This document shows positions 8,802 to 18,293 of a DNA stretch of 64,000 nucleotides, in pieces (the stretch's first letter is position 1; each line of letters starts with the position of its first letter). Origin of the DNA: JBFWNG01 sp050251195 (GTDB taxonomy: Bacteria; Bdellovibrionota_B; Oligoflexia; Oligoflexales; Oligoflexaceae); the NCBI GenBank assembly GCA_050251195.1, contig JBFWNG010000001.1:310001-374000 (forward strand), in the 5' to 3' direction. The notes under the pieces are model-generated. The model had not been told where the DNA came from. It worked only from the letters and a program-made list of their open reading frames with translations, and made no database searches. The position numbers and the translations under genes are program-made.

Positions 8802-11800
8802 CTATGGACGAACGCACGTGACCATCCACGAACCGGTCTTGGCCGTCGGAGCACCGTCACCCAACGATGTTCTTTGGATATACGCGTTCGCAGTGTTGTA
8901 TGACTGAGTCGTACTTGTCCAATAATACGTCGAAGAAAAACTGAGTTTGGTTGACGCTCTCTGACTATAGAAACCGTCGATATATCCTTGCTCGCCCTCT
9001 TTCAAAGTCGGAACGCGCCAATCGGAGTACCCGCCAACCGTAGAAGCCGCACAGTTTGTGATTGCTGTTTCCCACACTGCATTTGCAAGTTTCGTCCAAT
9101 ACAAACCCGTAACTCTGTCGATGAACACGCGGGCCTCTGTACCGTTGACAAGGTTATCCCCTGCGGTACCGCCACCGACGCCGGTATCGGCCGAATCATC
9201 CATATCCCAGTTGCTACCGTTTGCTTGGTCCCAACCGCTGCCGGTTGGAACGGTGGATGGGAATACACCGCTGTTGTTCAAGTCGTCGACCGTGTCATAA
9301 ACGTCGCTTCCTGCGCTAGAACCGTCACCCGTCGCACGGTTAAAGGTGGCCGTCATATTTTTGTAAAAGACAATGTTACCAGCAGTGCCTGCGATGGTTT
9401 TGCCCTCGCGGATATCCCATGCCGTATAACCGCTGCTCGTATTAGCAGCCTTGAACGTCGGCGTCGTCATGCAGCTCGTTTGTGCGTCCGCAGTACAATA
9501 GGTACCGTAGGTACCGATCAGGCCAAACAAGTTTACGCTCTTTCTGATATTCGCCAAACTGGATAGGTCACTATCTCCAGTGACAGTGTGACGGGTGCCT
9601 GTTGAATCCCAGTACTCTGCAGTAGTCCCAGCGGTCCAGAGGCTTGTTACAAAGTTCGATTCTGTCAAATCTGCCGTTACCCCGGCACCCGTAATCAAAA
9701 CACCTGAACCGGCTACGCCTGCGATCGTCACTCCAGACTTGACTTGGCTAGCCGTAAAGCTGGACATGTCCGCGGCTTTGTATCCGGTCACGGTCAAGCA
9801 TCCGGTAGCACCGTCCGACGAGCAGTTGCTGTGCGATTCCTGAACCAGGCTTCCCGCGACGCCCGCAATGGTTACGCCGGTCTTAATATTGCCTGCTATA
9901 GTAACTGCCATATCCGCCGACTTATAAGCAGCCACGGTAACGCAGCCGGTAGCCCCGTCAGAGGAGCAGTTGCTGTGTGATTCGACGATCACGTTACCAG
10001 CGACTCCCGCGATAGTTACACCAGTTTTGATGTTGCCCGCGATGACGTTTGACATATTTGCTGACTTGTAAGCCGTAACAGCTACACAGCCCGTAGCGCC
10101 ATCGGAAGAACAGTTACTGTGTGATTCTTGGGTCAAACTACCAGCAATACCGGCGATGGTGACTCCGGACTTGATATTGCCGGCGATCGCGACCGCCATA
10201 TCAGCAGCTTTATAAGCCGTTACGGCAATACAACCCGTTGTACCGTCAGAAGAACAGTTGCTATGAGATTCTTGCGTTACATTACCCGTTACGCCCGCGA
10301 TGGTTACACCAGACTTGATATTGCCCGCTATGACGTTCGTCATATTGGCAGCTTTGAAGCCTGTTACGGCAACGCAACCGGTCGCAGCGTCGGCCGCACA
10401 GTCGCTATGCGCTTCTAAGGTAACGTTTCCTGTGATACCGGCGATGGTTACACCGGACTTAATGTTGCCGGCAGCCACGTTTGCCATGTCGGCAGATTTG
10501 AAAGCAGCGACTGTGACGCAGCCTGTGGCGGCATCGGAAGCGCAGTTGCTGTGCGATTCTTGGGTGACGTTACCCACAACACCCGCGATTGTTATGCCAG
10601 ACTTGATATTACCAGCAATGACGTTTGTCATGTTCGCTGCCTTGTAAGCCGTTACCGCGACGCAACCTGTCGACGCGTCAGATGCGCAATCGCTATGCGA
10701 TTCTTGCGTTACGTTACCGGACACGCCGGCGATCGTCACACCGGACTTGATATTGCCGACAATGGCAACCGCCATATCTGCGGCCTTATAGCCGGCCACG
10801 GATACGCAACCTACAGCCCCGTCAGAGGAACAATCGCTATGTGATTCTTGCACCACGGTACCGGCAACGCCTGCGATCGTAATGCCTGTTTTAATGTTTC
10901 CTGCGATGGCGACCGCCATATCGGCAGCCTTATAACTTGCAACAGTCACGCAACCCACGTTGCCGTCGGTTGAACAGTTGCTATGCGATTCTTGGACAAG
11001 GTTACCGGCGACGCCTGCAATGGTGACCCCCGATTTGATATTGCCGGCAATCGCGACCGCCATATCCGCGGCTTTATAACCAGCAACGGAAACGCAACCC
11101 ACAGTGCCGTCGGACGAACAGTTGCTGTGTGACTCTTGACTCACGTTACCAGCAACCCCAGCGATTGTTGCGCCGTTCTTGATATTGCCGGCTACAACGT
11201 TTGCCATATCTGCCGCTTTGTATGCTGCGACAGCAAGACAGCCAACCGCTGCATCAGCGGCGCAATCGCTATGCGATTCTTGAGTAAGGCTACCGGAGAC
11301 GCCTGCGATCGTGATTCCGCTCTTGATGTTGCCGGCTACGGCACTGGCCATGTCTGCGGCCTTGTAAGCAGCGACAGCAATGCATCCTGTGGCGCCGTCA
11401 GACGAACAGTTGCTATGCGATTCCAGTTCGGCCGTACCGACGGCTCCAAAAATGTCTATTCCATCGGCGATGTTGGCGACGACAATATCTGCATCCCCGT
11501 TGCCTGTATATCGCCCACCCGCGGAGTCAAAGTACTCGAACTGGGTTGAAGATTTCATTTTCGCGTCGAAGGTCGTACTATCGAGGTCCGCGACAATCGC
11601 GCTTGCGTTGGTTAGAGGATAGGTCGCTGAAGGATAATCGCCAGCAATTGCTGCGATGGTTACGCCTGATTTAATTTTCCCGGCGGTTACATTGGTCATG
11701 TCCGCTGCTTTGAATGCAGTAACGGTGACGCAACCCACTGCGCCATCGGAAGAGCAGTCGCTATGTGATTCCTGTGTCAAGCTGCCTGCGACCCCTGCAA

Positions 11801-14800
11801 TCGTTATGCCTGATTTGATATTGCCTGCTACCGAGCTGGCCATGTCGGCTGCTTTGTATGCTGCAACCGCAACGCAACCAACTGCTGCGTCGGACGAGCA
11901 GTTGCTGTGTGATTCTTGCGTCACGTTACCTGCAACTCCTGCGATGGTTACGCCGGTCTTAATGTTCCCTGCTAGCACATTTGCCATATCCGCTGATTTA
12001 TAGCCGGCAACAGCAACGCAACCCACGGCCGCATCGGCAGCGCAATCGCTATGTGTCTCTTGCACCACGTTACCAGCTACACCAGCGATCGTAACACCAG
12101 TTTTGATATTACCTGCAAGCACGTTGGCCATATCCGCTGATTTGTAGCCGGCAACCGCAACGCAACCCACGGCAGCGTCCGCGGCGCAGTCGCTATGGGC
12201 TTCAAGTTCTGCGCTCCCGGTTGTACCAAAGACGTCTATGGAATCCGCAACATTGGCGGCGACGATGTCTGCATCGCCGTTTCCTGTGTATCGAGTACCT
12301 TCTGAGTCAAAATATTCGAACTGAGTCGCTGATTTCATCTTTGCATTGAACGTGGTGCTGTCGAGGTCCGCGACGATCGCGCTAGCGCCAGTTAAAGGAT
12401 AAGTTGCTGACGGATAGTCACCGGCAACAGCTGCGATGGTGACGCCTGATTTAATCGTTCCGGCTGTGACGTTGGTCATATCGGCGGCTTTAAAGCCGGC
12501 AACGGCAACACAACCTACAGCTCCGTCTGCCGCACAATCGCTATGTGACTCTTGAGTAACGCTACCGGCCACACCGGCTATCGTTACGCCTGATTTGATA
12601 TTACCGGCAAGAACGCTTGCCATATCCGCAGCTTTATAACCTGCAACGGAGACGCAACCGACAGCACCGTCTGAAGAGCAGTCGCTATGTGATTCGCCAA
12701 TAACGTTACCGGCAACTCCTGCGATAGTGACGCCGGTCTTAATGTTCCCTGCAAGCACATTTGCCATATCCGCTGATTTGTAACCGGCAACAGCAACGCA
12801 ACCCACGGCCGCATCGGCAGCGCAATCGCTATGTGTCTCTTGCACCACGTTACCCGCGACACCAGCGATCGTAACGCCAGTTTTGATATTACCTGCAAGC
12901 ACATTGGCCATATCCGCTGATTTATAGCCGGCAACCGCAACGCAACCTACGGCAGCATCAGCGGCGCAGTCGCTATGAGCTTCAAGTTCTGCGCTACCGG
13001 TTGTACCAAAGACGTCTATGGAATCCGCAACATTAGCGGCGACGATGTCGGCATCGCCGTTACCTGTGTATCGAGCACCTTCTGAGTCAAAATATTCAAA
13101 CTGAGTCGCTGATTTCATTTTTGCGTTGAACGTGGTGCTGTCAAGGTCCGCGACGATCGCGCTAGCGCCAGTTAAAGGATAAGTTGCTGACGGATAGTCA
13201 CCGGCAACAGCTGCGATGGTGACGCCTGATTTAATTGTGCCGGCAGTGACGTTGGTCATGTCGGCGGCTTTAAATCCGGCGACGGCAACACAACCTACAG
13301 CGCCGTCTGCCGCACAATCGCTATGTGATTCTTGAGTGACGCTCCCGGCAACGCCGGCTATCGTCACACCTGATTTGATGTTACCGGCAAGAACGTTGGC
13401 CATATCTGCCGCTTTGTAACCTGCAACGGAGACGCAACCTACAGCTCCGTCTGAAGAACAATCGCTATGGGATTCACCAATAACGTTACCGGCAACTCCT
13501 GCAATAGTTACGCCGGTCTTGATGTTACCCGCTAACACATTGGCCATATCCGCTGATTTGTAGGCGGCAACCGCAACGCAACCTACGGCCGCATCGGCAG
13601 CGCAGTCGCTATGTGTCTCTTGCACTACGCTACCCGCGACGCCGGCGATCGTCACTCCGGTCTTGATGTTGCCCGTAACAACATTTGCCATGTCCGCCGC
13701 TTTATAGCCAGCTACAGCAACGCAACCTACGGCAGCATCCGCAGCGCAATCGCTATGAGCTTCAAGTTCTGCGCTACCGGTTGTACCAAAGACGTCTATG
13801 GAATCCGCAACATTAGCGGCGACGATGTCGGCATCGCCGTTACCTGTGTAGCGAGTACCTTCTGAGTCAAAGTATTCAAACTGAGTCGCTGATTTCATCT
13901 TTGCATTGAACGTGGTGCTGTCAAGGTCCGCGACGATCGCGCTAGCGCCAGTTAAAGGATAAGTTGCTGACGGATAGTCACCGGCCACAGCTGCGATGGT
14001 GACGCCTGATTTAATTGTTCCGGCTGTGACGTTGGTCATGTCGGCCGCTTTAAATCCGGCAACGGCAACGCAACCTACAGCACCGTCTGCCGCACAATCA
14101 CTATGTGACTCTTGAGTGACGCTACCGGCAACGCCGGCTATCGTCACACCTGATTTGATGTTACCGGCAAGAACGTTGGCCATATCTGCCGCTTTGTAAC
14201 CTGCAACGGAGACGCAACCTACAGCGCCGTCTGAAGAACAATCGCTATGGGATTCACCAATAACGTTACCGGCAACTCCTGCAATAGTGACGCCGGTCTT
14301 GATGTTACCCGCTAACACATTGGCCATATCCGCTGATTTGTAGGCGGCAACCGCAACGCAACCTACGGCAGCGTCGGCGGCACAATCGCTATGTGTCTCT
14401 TGCACTACGCTACCCGCGACGCCCGCGATCGTAACGCCAGTTTTGATATTACCTGCAAGCACATTGGCCATATCCGCTGATTTATAGCCGGCAACCGCAA
14501 CGCAACCTACGGCAGCATCAGCGGCGCAGTCGCTATGAGCTTCAAGTTCTGCGCTACCGGTTGTACCAAAGACGTCTATGGAATCCGCAACATTAGCGGC
14601 GACGATGTCGGCATCGCCGTTACCTGTGTATCGAGCACCTTCTGAGTCAAAATATTCAAACTGAGTCGCTGATTTCATTTTTGCGTTGAACGTGGTGCTG
14701 TCAAGGTCCGCGACGATCGCGCTAGCGCCAGTTAAAGGATAAGTTGCTGACGGATAGTCACCGGCAACAGCTGCGATGGTGACGCCTGATTTAATTGTGC

Positions 14801-17800
14801 CGGCAGTGACGTTGGTCATGTCGGCGGCTTTAAATCCGGCGACGGCAACACAACCTACAGCGCCGTCTGCCGCACAATCGCTATGTGATTCTTGAGTAAC
14901 GCTACCGGCAACGCCGGCTATCGTTACACCTGATTTGATGTTACCGGCGAGAACGCTTGCCATATCTGCAGCTTTATAACCTGCAACGGAGACACAACCT
15001 ACAGCACCGTCTGAAGAGCAGTCGCTATGTGATTCGCCGATAACGTTACCGGCAACTCCTGCGATGGTGACGCCGGTCTTAATGTTCCCTGCAAGCACAT
15101 TTGCCATATCCGCTGATTTGTAACCGGCAACAGCAACGCAACCCACGGCCGCATCGGCAGCGCAATCGCTATGTGTCTCTTGCACCACGTTACCAGCTAC
15201 ACCAGCGATCGTAACACCAGTTTTGATATTACCTGCAAGCACGTTGGCCATATCCGCTGATTTGTAGCCAGCTACAGCAACGCAACCTACGGCAGCATCC
15301 GCAGCGCAATCGCTATGAGCTTCAAGTTCTGCGCTACCGGTTGTACCAAAGACGTCTATGGAATCCGCAACATTAGCGGCGACGATGTCGGCATCGCCGT
15401 TACCTGTGTAGCGAGTACCTTCTGAGTCAAAGTATTCAAACTGAGTCGCTGATTTCATCTTTGCATTGAACGCGGTGCTGTCAAGGTCCGCGACGATCGC
15501 GCTAGCGCCAGTTAAAGGATAAGTTGCCGACGGATAGTCACCGGCCACAGCTGCGATGGTGACGCCTGATTTAATTGTGCCGGCAGTGACGTTGGTCATG
15601 TCGGCCGCTTTAAATCCGGCAACGGCAACGCAACCTACAGCTCCGTCTGTAGCACAATCACTATGTGACTCTTGAGTGACGCTACCGGCAACGCCGGCTA
15701 TCGTTACACCTGATTTGATGTTACCGGCAAGAACGTTGGCCATATCCGCAGCTTTATACCCTGCAACGGAGACGCAACCTACAGCTCCGTCTGAAGAGCA
15801 ATCGCTATGGGATTCACCTATAACGTTACCCGCAACTCCTGCGATGGTGACGCCGGTCTTGATGTTACCTGCAAGCACATTGGCCATATCCGCTGATTTG
15901 TAGGCGGCAACCGCAACGCAACCTACGGCAGCGTCGGCGGCACAATCGCTATGTGTCTCTTGTACTACGCTACCCGCGACGCCCGCGATCGTAACGCCAG
16001 TTTTGATATTTCCTGCAAGCACATTGGCCATATCCGCTGATTTGTAGCCAGCTACAGCAACGCAACCTACGGCAGCATCCGCAGCGCAATCGCTATGAGC
16101 TTCAAGTTCTGCGCTACCGGTTGTACCAAAGACGTCTATGGAATCCGCAACATTAGCGGCGACGATGTCGGCATCGCCGTTACCTGTGTAGCGAGTACCT
16201 TCTGAGTCAAAGTATTCAAACTGAGTCGCTGATTTCATCTTTGCATTGAACGTGGTGCTGTCAAGGTCCGCGACGATCGCGCTAGCGCCAGTTAAAGGAT
16301 AAGTTGCTGACGGATAGTCACCGGCCACAGCTGCGATGGTGACGCCTGATTTAATTGTTCCGGCTGTGACGTTGGTCATGTCGGCCGCTTTAAATCCGGC
16401 AACGGCAACACAACCTACAGCACCGTCTGCCGCACAATCGCTATGTGATTCTTGAGTGACGCTACCGGCCACACCGGCTATCGTCACACCTGATTTGATG
16501 TTACCGGCAAGAACGTTGGCCATATCTGCCGCTTTGTAACCTGCAACGGAGACGCAACCTACAGCACCGTCTGAAGAACAATCGCTATGGGATTCGCCTA
16601 TAACGTTACCGGCAACTCCTGCGATGGTGACGCCGGTCTTGATGTTACCAGCTAACACATTGGCCATATCCGCTGATTTGTAGGCGGCAACCGCAACGCA
16701 ACCTACGGCAGCGTCGGCGGCACAATCGCTATGTGTTTCAAGTTGCGCCGTACCGGCGGTGCCAAGTAAAACAATTGCGTCTGCTATATTGGCGGCGGCA
16801 ATGTCCGCGTCGCCGTTACCTGTATATTTAGAACCAGCAGAATCGAAATATTCGAACTGAGTTGCGGATTTCATTTTGGCGTTAAACGACGGGCTATCGA
16901 GGTCGTCCACGATAGCGCTCGCGTTGGTAAGCGGATATGTAGCGGAAGGATAGTCGCCTGTGACGCTCGCTATTGTCACGCCAGATTTTATTTTTCCGGC
17001 GGTAACGTTGGCCATGTCAGCCGCCTTAAAGGCTGCCACGGTCACGCATGCAACGGTTCCGTCAGCAGTGCAGTCTACATGTGATTCCGCAGTTGCAGAC
17101 CCTGTTACTCCAAAAACGGTTGTTCCCGTAAGTAGGGATGACGAAGCAAGATCAATGTCACCTTGGGCTACGAAACGAGCTCCGGTTGAATCCCAATATT
17201 CAAAATTTGCGGCGCTTGCCAATTGATTATTCAAGGTGGTATTGCCCAAGTCAGCTGTAGAGGCGTCGGCATCAGATAACGGATGTTCGAGAGACGGGTA
17301 GGCGCCCAGGACGCCGGCGATGGTAACGCCGCTTCTTATGTTTTCGGAAGAAAGATTAGAAACGTCAGCGGCGGCAAATGCCTCTGTGGTTATGCAACCG
17401 ATCTCGCCGCTTTCCGTGCATTCCGGCTGCGCGCTCTCCTGAGAACCTCCGCTTCCATTTCCGCAGTCTTTCGTCCCCACAACCAACTCTTCGGACGCTG
17501 AAACAAACTTTTGTGGAGCGCAAACGGTGGAGGCATCGCCTTCGAAAAAAGGATACTGGTTCTTTAACGATTTGACCGACACAAATTTTGAGTCGTCAAT
17601 TTCGATATCTTTATCGATCTTGTCTTCTTCGCTCATCAAAACCTTAACTTTATCACCGTCCGTGTCTGGCATAATGAAGGTAGCTTCGGTCTCGGAAAGC
17701 ACGGTTGGTTTGATTTCTTGGCCGTCGATCAAAACGGTCATGTTTGCGCGGAAATATTGTCCTTTTAAAGTAACTTTTTGCCCTGGCATCGCCTGGGCTG

Positions 17801-17933
17801 GTTCAATGCTGTCTATTGTATAGGGATGTTCAACGGAGGCCGTTTTTTCCATTTGAACGTCGGCATCGCAGCTCACAATGGCGATAGAGATCGCTGCAGC
17901 GAGGATAAGTCTATATGCCAGAGCCAATGACAT
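8802..17933 (-). CDS. Giant repeat lipoprotein A: IPT/TIG domain, about 40 48-aa repeats, DUF1566-like C-terminal domain
   Basis: The 3043-residue product has a lipobox at IVSC (Cys22, with Asp at +2). An IPT/TIG-like immunoglobulin domain covers about residues 38-110 (IDSIEPAQAMPGQKVTLKG). About 40 copies of a 48-residue unit follow, each with SH(S/N)(D/N)C-x7-C, then YK-A-ADM and a NIKSGVTIAGVAG strand. Every third or fourth unit is interrupted by a 68-residue insert (DYPSATYPL...FEYFDS...GDADI) ending in FG-x-x-G. The last 180 residues (VFIDRVTGLYWTK, YSDWRVPTLKE, YYWTSTT, VTCVRP) match DUF1566/Lcl_C. It is probably a long surface-exposed fibre or adhesin, which is inference. A paralogue of almost equal length is divergently transcribed at 18265. 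The ATG is preceded only by a weak AGG. Confidence 0.85.
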   Translation of the reverse strand: MSLALAYRLILAAAISIAIVSCDADVQMEKTASVEHPYTIDSIEPAQAMPGQKVTLKGQYFRANMTVLIDGQEIKPTVLSETEATFIMPDTDGDKVKVLMSEEDKIDKDIEIDDSKFVSVKSLKNQYPFFEGDASTVCAPQKFVSASEELVVGTKDCGNGSGGSQESAQPECTESGEIGCITTEAFAAADVSNLSSENIRSGVTIAGVLGAYPSLEHPLSDADASTADLGNTTLNNQLASAANFEYWDSTGARFVAQGDIDLASSSLLTGTTVFGVTGSATAESHVDCTADGTVACVTVAAFKAADMANVTAGKIKSGVTIASVTGDYPSATYPLTNASAIVDDLDSPSFNAKMKSATQFEYFDSAGSKYTGNGDADIAAANIADAIVLLGTAGTAQLETHSDCAADAAVGCVAVAAYKSADMANVLAGNIKTGVTIAGVAGNVIGESHSDCSSDGAVGCVSVAGYKAADMANVLAGNIKSGVTIAGVAGSVTQESHSDCAADGAVGCVAVAGFKAADMTNVTAGTIKSGVTIAAVAGDYPSATYPLTGASAIVADLDSTTFNAKMKSATQFEYFDSEGTRYTGNGDADIVAANVADSIDVFGTTGSAELEAHSDCAADAAVGCVAVAGYKSADMANVLAGNIKTGVTIAGVAGSVVQETHSDCAADAAVGCVAVAAYKSADMANVLAGNIKTGVTIAGVAGNVIGESHSDCSSDGAVGCVSVAGYKAADMANVLAGNIKSGVTIAGVAGSVTQESHSDCATDGAVGCVAVAGFKAADMTNVTAGTIKSGVTIAAVAGDYPSATYPLTGASAIVADLDSTAFNAKMKSATQFEYFDSEGTRYTGNGDADIVAANVADSIDVFGTTGSAELEAHSDCAADAAVGCVAVAGYKSADMANVLAGNIKTGVTIAGVAGNVVQETHSDCAADAAVGCVAVAGYKSADMANVLAGNIKTGVTIAGVAGNVIGESHSDCSSDGAVGCVSVAGYKAADMASVLAGNIKSGVTIAGVAGSVTQESHSDCAADGAVGCVAVAGFKAADMTNVTAGTIKSGVTIAAVAGDYPSATYPLTGASAIVADLDSTTFNAKMKSATQFEYFDSEGARYTGNGDADIVAANVADSIDVFGTTGSAELEAHSDCAADAAVGCVAVAGYKSADMANVLAGNIKTGVTIAGVAGSVVQETHSDCAADAAVGCVAVAAYKSADMANVLAGNIKTGVTIAGVAGNVIGESHSDCSSDGAVGCVSVAGYKAADMANVLAGNIKSGVTIAGVAGSVTQESHSDCAADGAVGCVAVAGFKAADMTNVTAGTIKSGVTIAAVAGDYPSATYPLTGASAIVADLDSTTFNAKMKSATQFEYFDSEGTRYTGNGDADIVAANVADSIDVFGTTGSAELEAHSDCAADAAVGCVAVAGYKAADMANVVTGNIKTGVTIAGVAGSVVQETHSDCAADAAVGCVAVAAYKSADMANVLAGNIKTGVTIAGVAGNVIGESHSDCSSDGAVGCVSVAGYKAADMANVLAGNIKSGVTIAGVAGSVTQESHSDCAADGAVGCVAVAGFKAADMTNVTAGTIKSGVTIAAVAGDYPSATYPLTGASAIVADLDSTTFNAKMKSATQFEYFDSEGARYTGNGDADIVAANVADSIDVFGTTGSAELEAHSDCAADAAVGCVAVAGYKSADMANVLAGNIKTGVTIAGVAGNVVQETHSDCAADAAVGCVAVAGYKSADMANVLAGNIKTGVTIAGVAGNVIGESHSDCSSDGAVGCVSVAGYKAADMASVLAGNIKSGVTIAGVAGSVTQESHSDCAADGAVGCVAVAGFKAADMTNVTAGTIKSGVTIAAVAGDYPSATYPLTGASAIVADLDSTTFNAKMKSATQFEYFDSEGTRYTGNGDADIVAANVADSIDVFGTTGSAELEAHSDCAADAAVGCVAVAGYKSADMANVLAGNIKTGVTIAGVAGNVVQETHSDCAADAAVGCVAVAGYKSADMANVLAGNIKTGVTIAGVAGNVTQESHSNCSSDAAVGCVAVAAYKAADMASSVAGNIKSGITIAGVAGSLTQESHSDCSSDGAVGCVTVTAFKAADMTNVTAGKIKSGVTIAAIAGDYPSATYPLTNASAIVADLDSTTFDAKMKSSTQFEYFDSAGGRYTGNGDADIVVANIADGIDIFGAVGTAELESHSNCSSDGATGCIAVAAYKAADMASAVAGNIKSGITIAGVSGSLTQESHSDCAADAAVGCLAVAAYKAADMANVVAGNIKNGATIAGVAGNVSQESHSNCSSDGTVGCVSVAGYKAADMAVAIAGNIKSGVTIAGVAGNLVQESHSNCSTDGNVGCVTVASYKAADMAVAIAGNIKTGITIAGVAGTVVQESHSDCSSDGAVGCVSVAGYKAADMAVAIVGNIKSGVTIAGVSGNVTQESHSDCASDASTGCVAVTAYKAANMTNVIAGNIKSGITIAGVVGNVTQESHSNCASDAATGCVTVAAFKSADMANVAAGNIKSGVTIAGITGNVTLEAHSDCAADAATGCVAVTGFKAANMTNVIAGNIKSGVTIAGVTGNVTQESHSNCSSDGTTGCIAVTAYKAADMAVAIAGNIKSGVTIAGIAGSLTQESHSNCSSDGATGCVAVTAYKSANMSNVIAGNIKTGVTIAGVAGNVIVESHSNCSSDGATGCVTVAAYKSADMAVTIAGNIKTGVTIAGVAGSLVQESHSNCSSDGATGCLTVTGYKAADMSSFTASQVKSGVTIAGVAGSGVLITGAGVTADLTESNFVTSLWTAGTTAEYWDSTGTRHTVTGDSDLSSLANIRKSVNLFGLIGTYGTYCTADAQTSCMTTPTFKAANTSSGYTAWDIREGKTIAGTAGNIVFYKNMTATFNRATGDGSSAGSDVYDTVDDLNNSGVFPSTVPTGSGWDQANGSNWDMDDSADTGVGGGTAGDNLVNGTEARVFIDRVTGLYWTKLANAVWETAITNCAASTVGGYSDWRVPTLKEGEQGYIDGFYSQRASTKLSFSSTYYWTSTTQSYNTANAYIQRTSLGDGAPTAKTGSWMVTCVRP
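12181..16860 (-). repeat. Higher-order repeat: six 780-bp units inside giant gene A
   Basis: The same block recurs at 12181, 12961, 13741, 14521, 15301 and 16081, exactly 780 bp apart: four 144-bp (48-codon) units plus a 204-bp insert. Copies are nearly identical at DNA level. Some stretches match better at 1560 bp than at 780 bp (13021 and 14581 share one variant; 13801, 15361 and 16141 share another), which points to recent duplication of unit pairs. No frameshift is present in any copy. Confidence 0.95.
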
Positions 17934-17989
17934 AAAAAACCTAGAGAAGTTCTTCTTGTCCTTCGTCCCTTCTGTTGAAAACCTTAATT
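17905..17989. repeat. Left arm of 85-bp inverted repeat between the giant genes
   Basis: The first 63 bases (17905-17967) are an exact reverse complement of 18231-18293. A further 15 exact bases (17975-17989) pair with 18209-18223. The arm covers the first ten codons of gene A and its 5' leader. Confidence 0.95.
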
Positions 17990-18208
17990 TTCTTTAACAT
18001 GCTTAATGAAATTAAATACTTGCAAAGGCTAGGTGTTTTGGAGTTTGAAGGCGTCGGAATCAAAATCGGAAAATCCAAGGTCTTGAAATGTCAAGTATCG
18101 GTTTTGGCTCATTTAATTATCTCCTTTCGCGAATTCCCCGCTTCGAAGCACTGACGACCCCAACCATTATCAGTTTAATATATAGTTATTATTAGATATT
18201 TTTATATC
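17990..18208. promoter_or_regulatory. AT-rich spacer between inverted arms; divergent promoter region of both giant genes
   Basis: The two giant genes start 331 bases apart and must both be transcribed from here unless an outside promoter reads in. The spacer is AT-rich, especially at 18170-18210. Several TATA-like hexamers exist on each strand, but none has a convincing -35 partner, so I place no exact promoter. Because the spacer is framed by inverted arms it could in principle be inverted by recombination. Confidence 0.5.
18029..18112 (-). CDS. Possible 27-aa peptide upstream of giant gene A
   Basis: An ATG at 18112 on the minus strand is preceded by GAAAGGAGATAATTAA, a strong ribosome-binding site at ideal spacing and much better than that of the giant gene itself. 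The ORF reads MSQNRYLTFQDL and continues GFSDFDSDAFKLQNT before TAG. It points towards gene A and ends 95 bases before its ATG, so it could be a leader peptide, an independent small protein or a remnant. No family is recognised. The counter-oriented gene B has no equivalent, since this lies in the unduplicated spacer. Confidence 0.4.
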   Translation of the reverse strand: MSQNRYLTFQDLGFSDFDSDAFKLQNT

Positions 18209-18293
18209 AATTAAGGTTTTCAATAAATGAGACGAAGGACAAGAAGAACTTCTCTAGGTTTTTTATGTCATTGGCTCTGGCATATAGACTTAT
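18209..18293. repeat. Right arm of 85-bp inverted repeat between the giant genes
   Basis: This is the reverse complement of 17905-17989 (63 bases plus 15 bases exact, short mismatch between). It covers the leader and first ten codons of giant gene B, so both proteins begin MSLALAYRLIL. Confidence 0.95.

Noticed and set aside
12181..16860. Regularly spaced near-identical blocks as a CRISPR array
   Set aside because: The period is 144/780 bp, the blocks are continuous in-frame coding sequence, and there are no short repeats with unique spacers or cas genes.
8988..17823. Many long ORFs antisense to giant gene A and, mirrored, to gene B
   Set aside because: They arise from the codon bias of the repeats (low stop frequency in other frames), recur with the 144/780-bp period and have no ribosome-binding sites or signal features.
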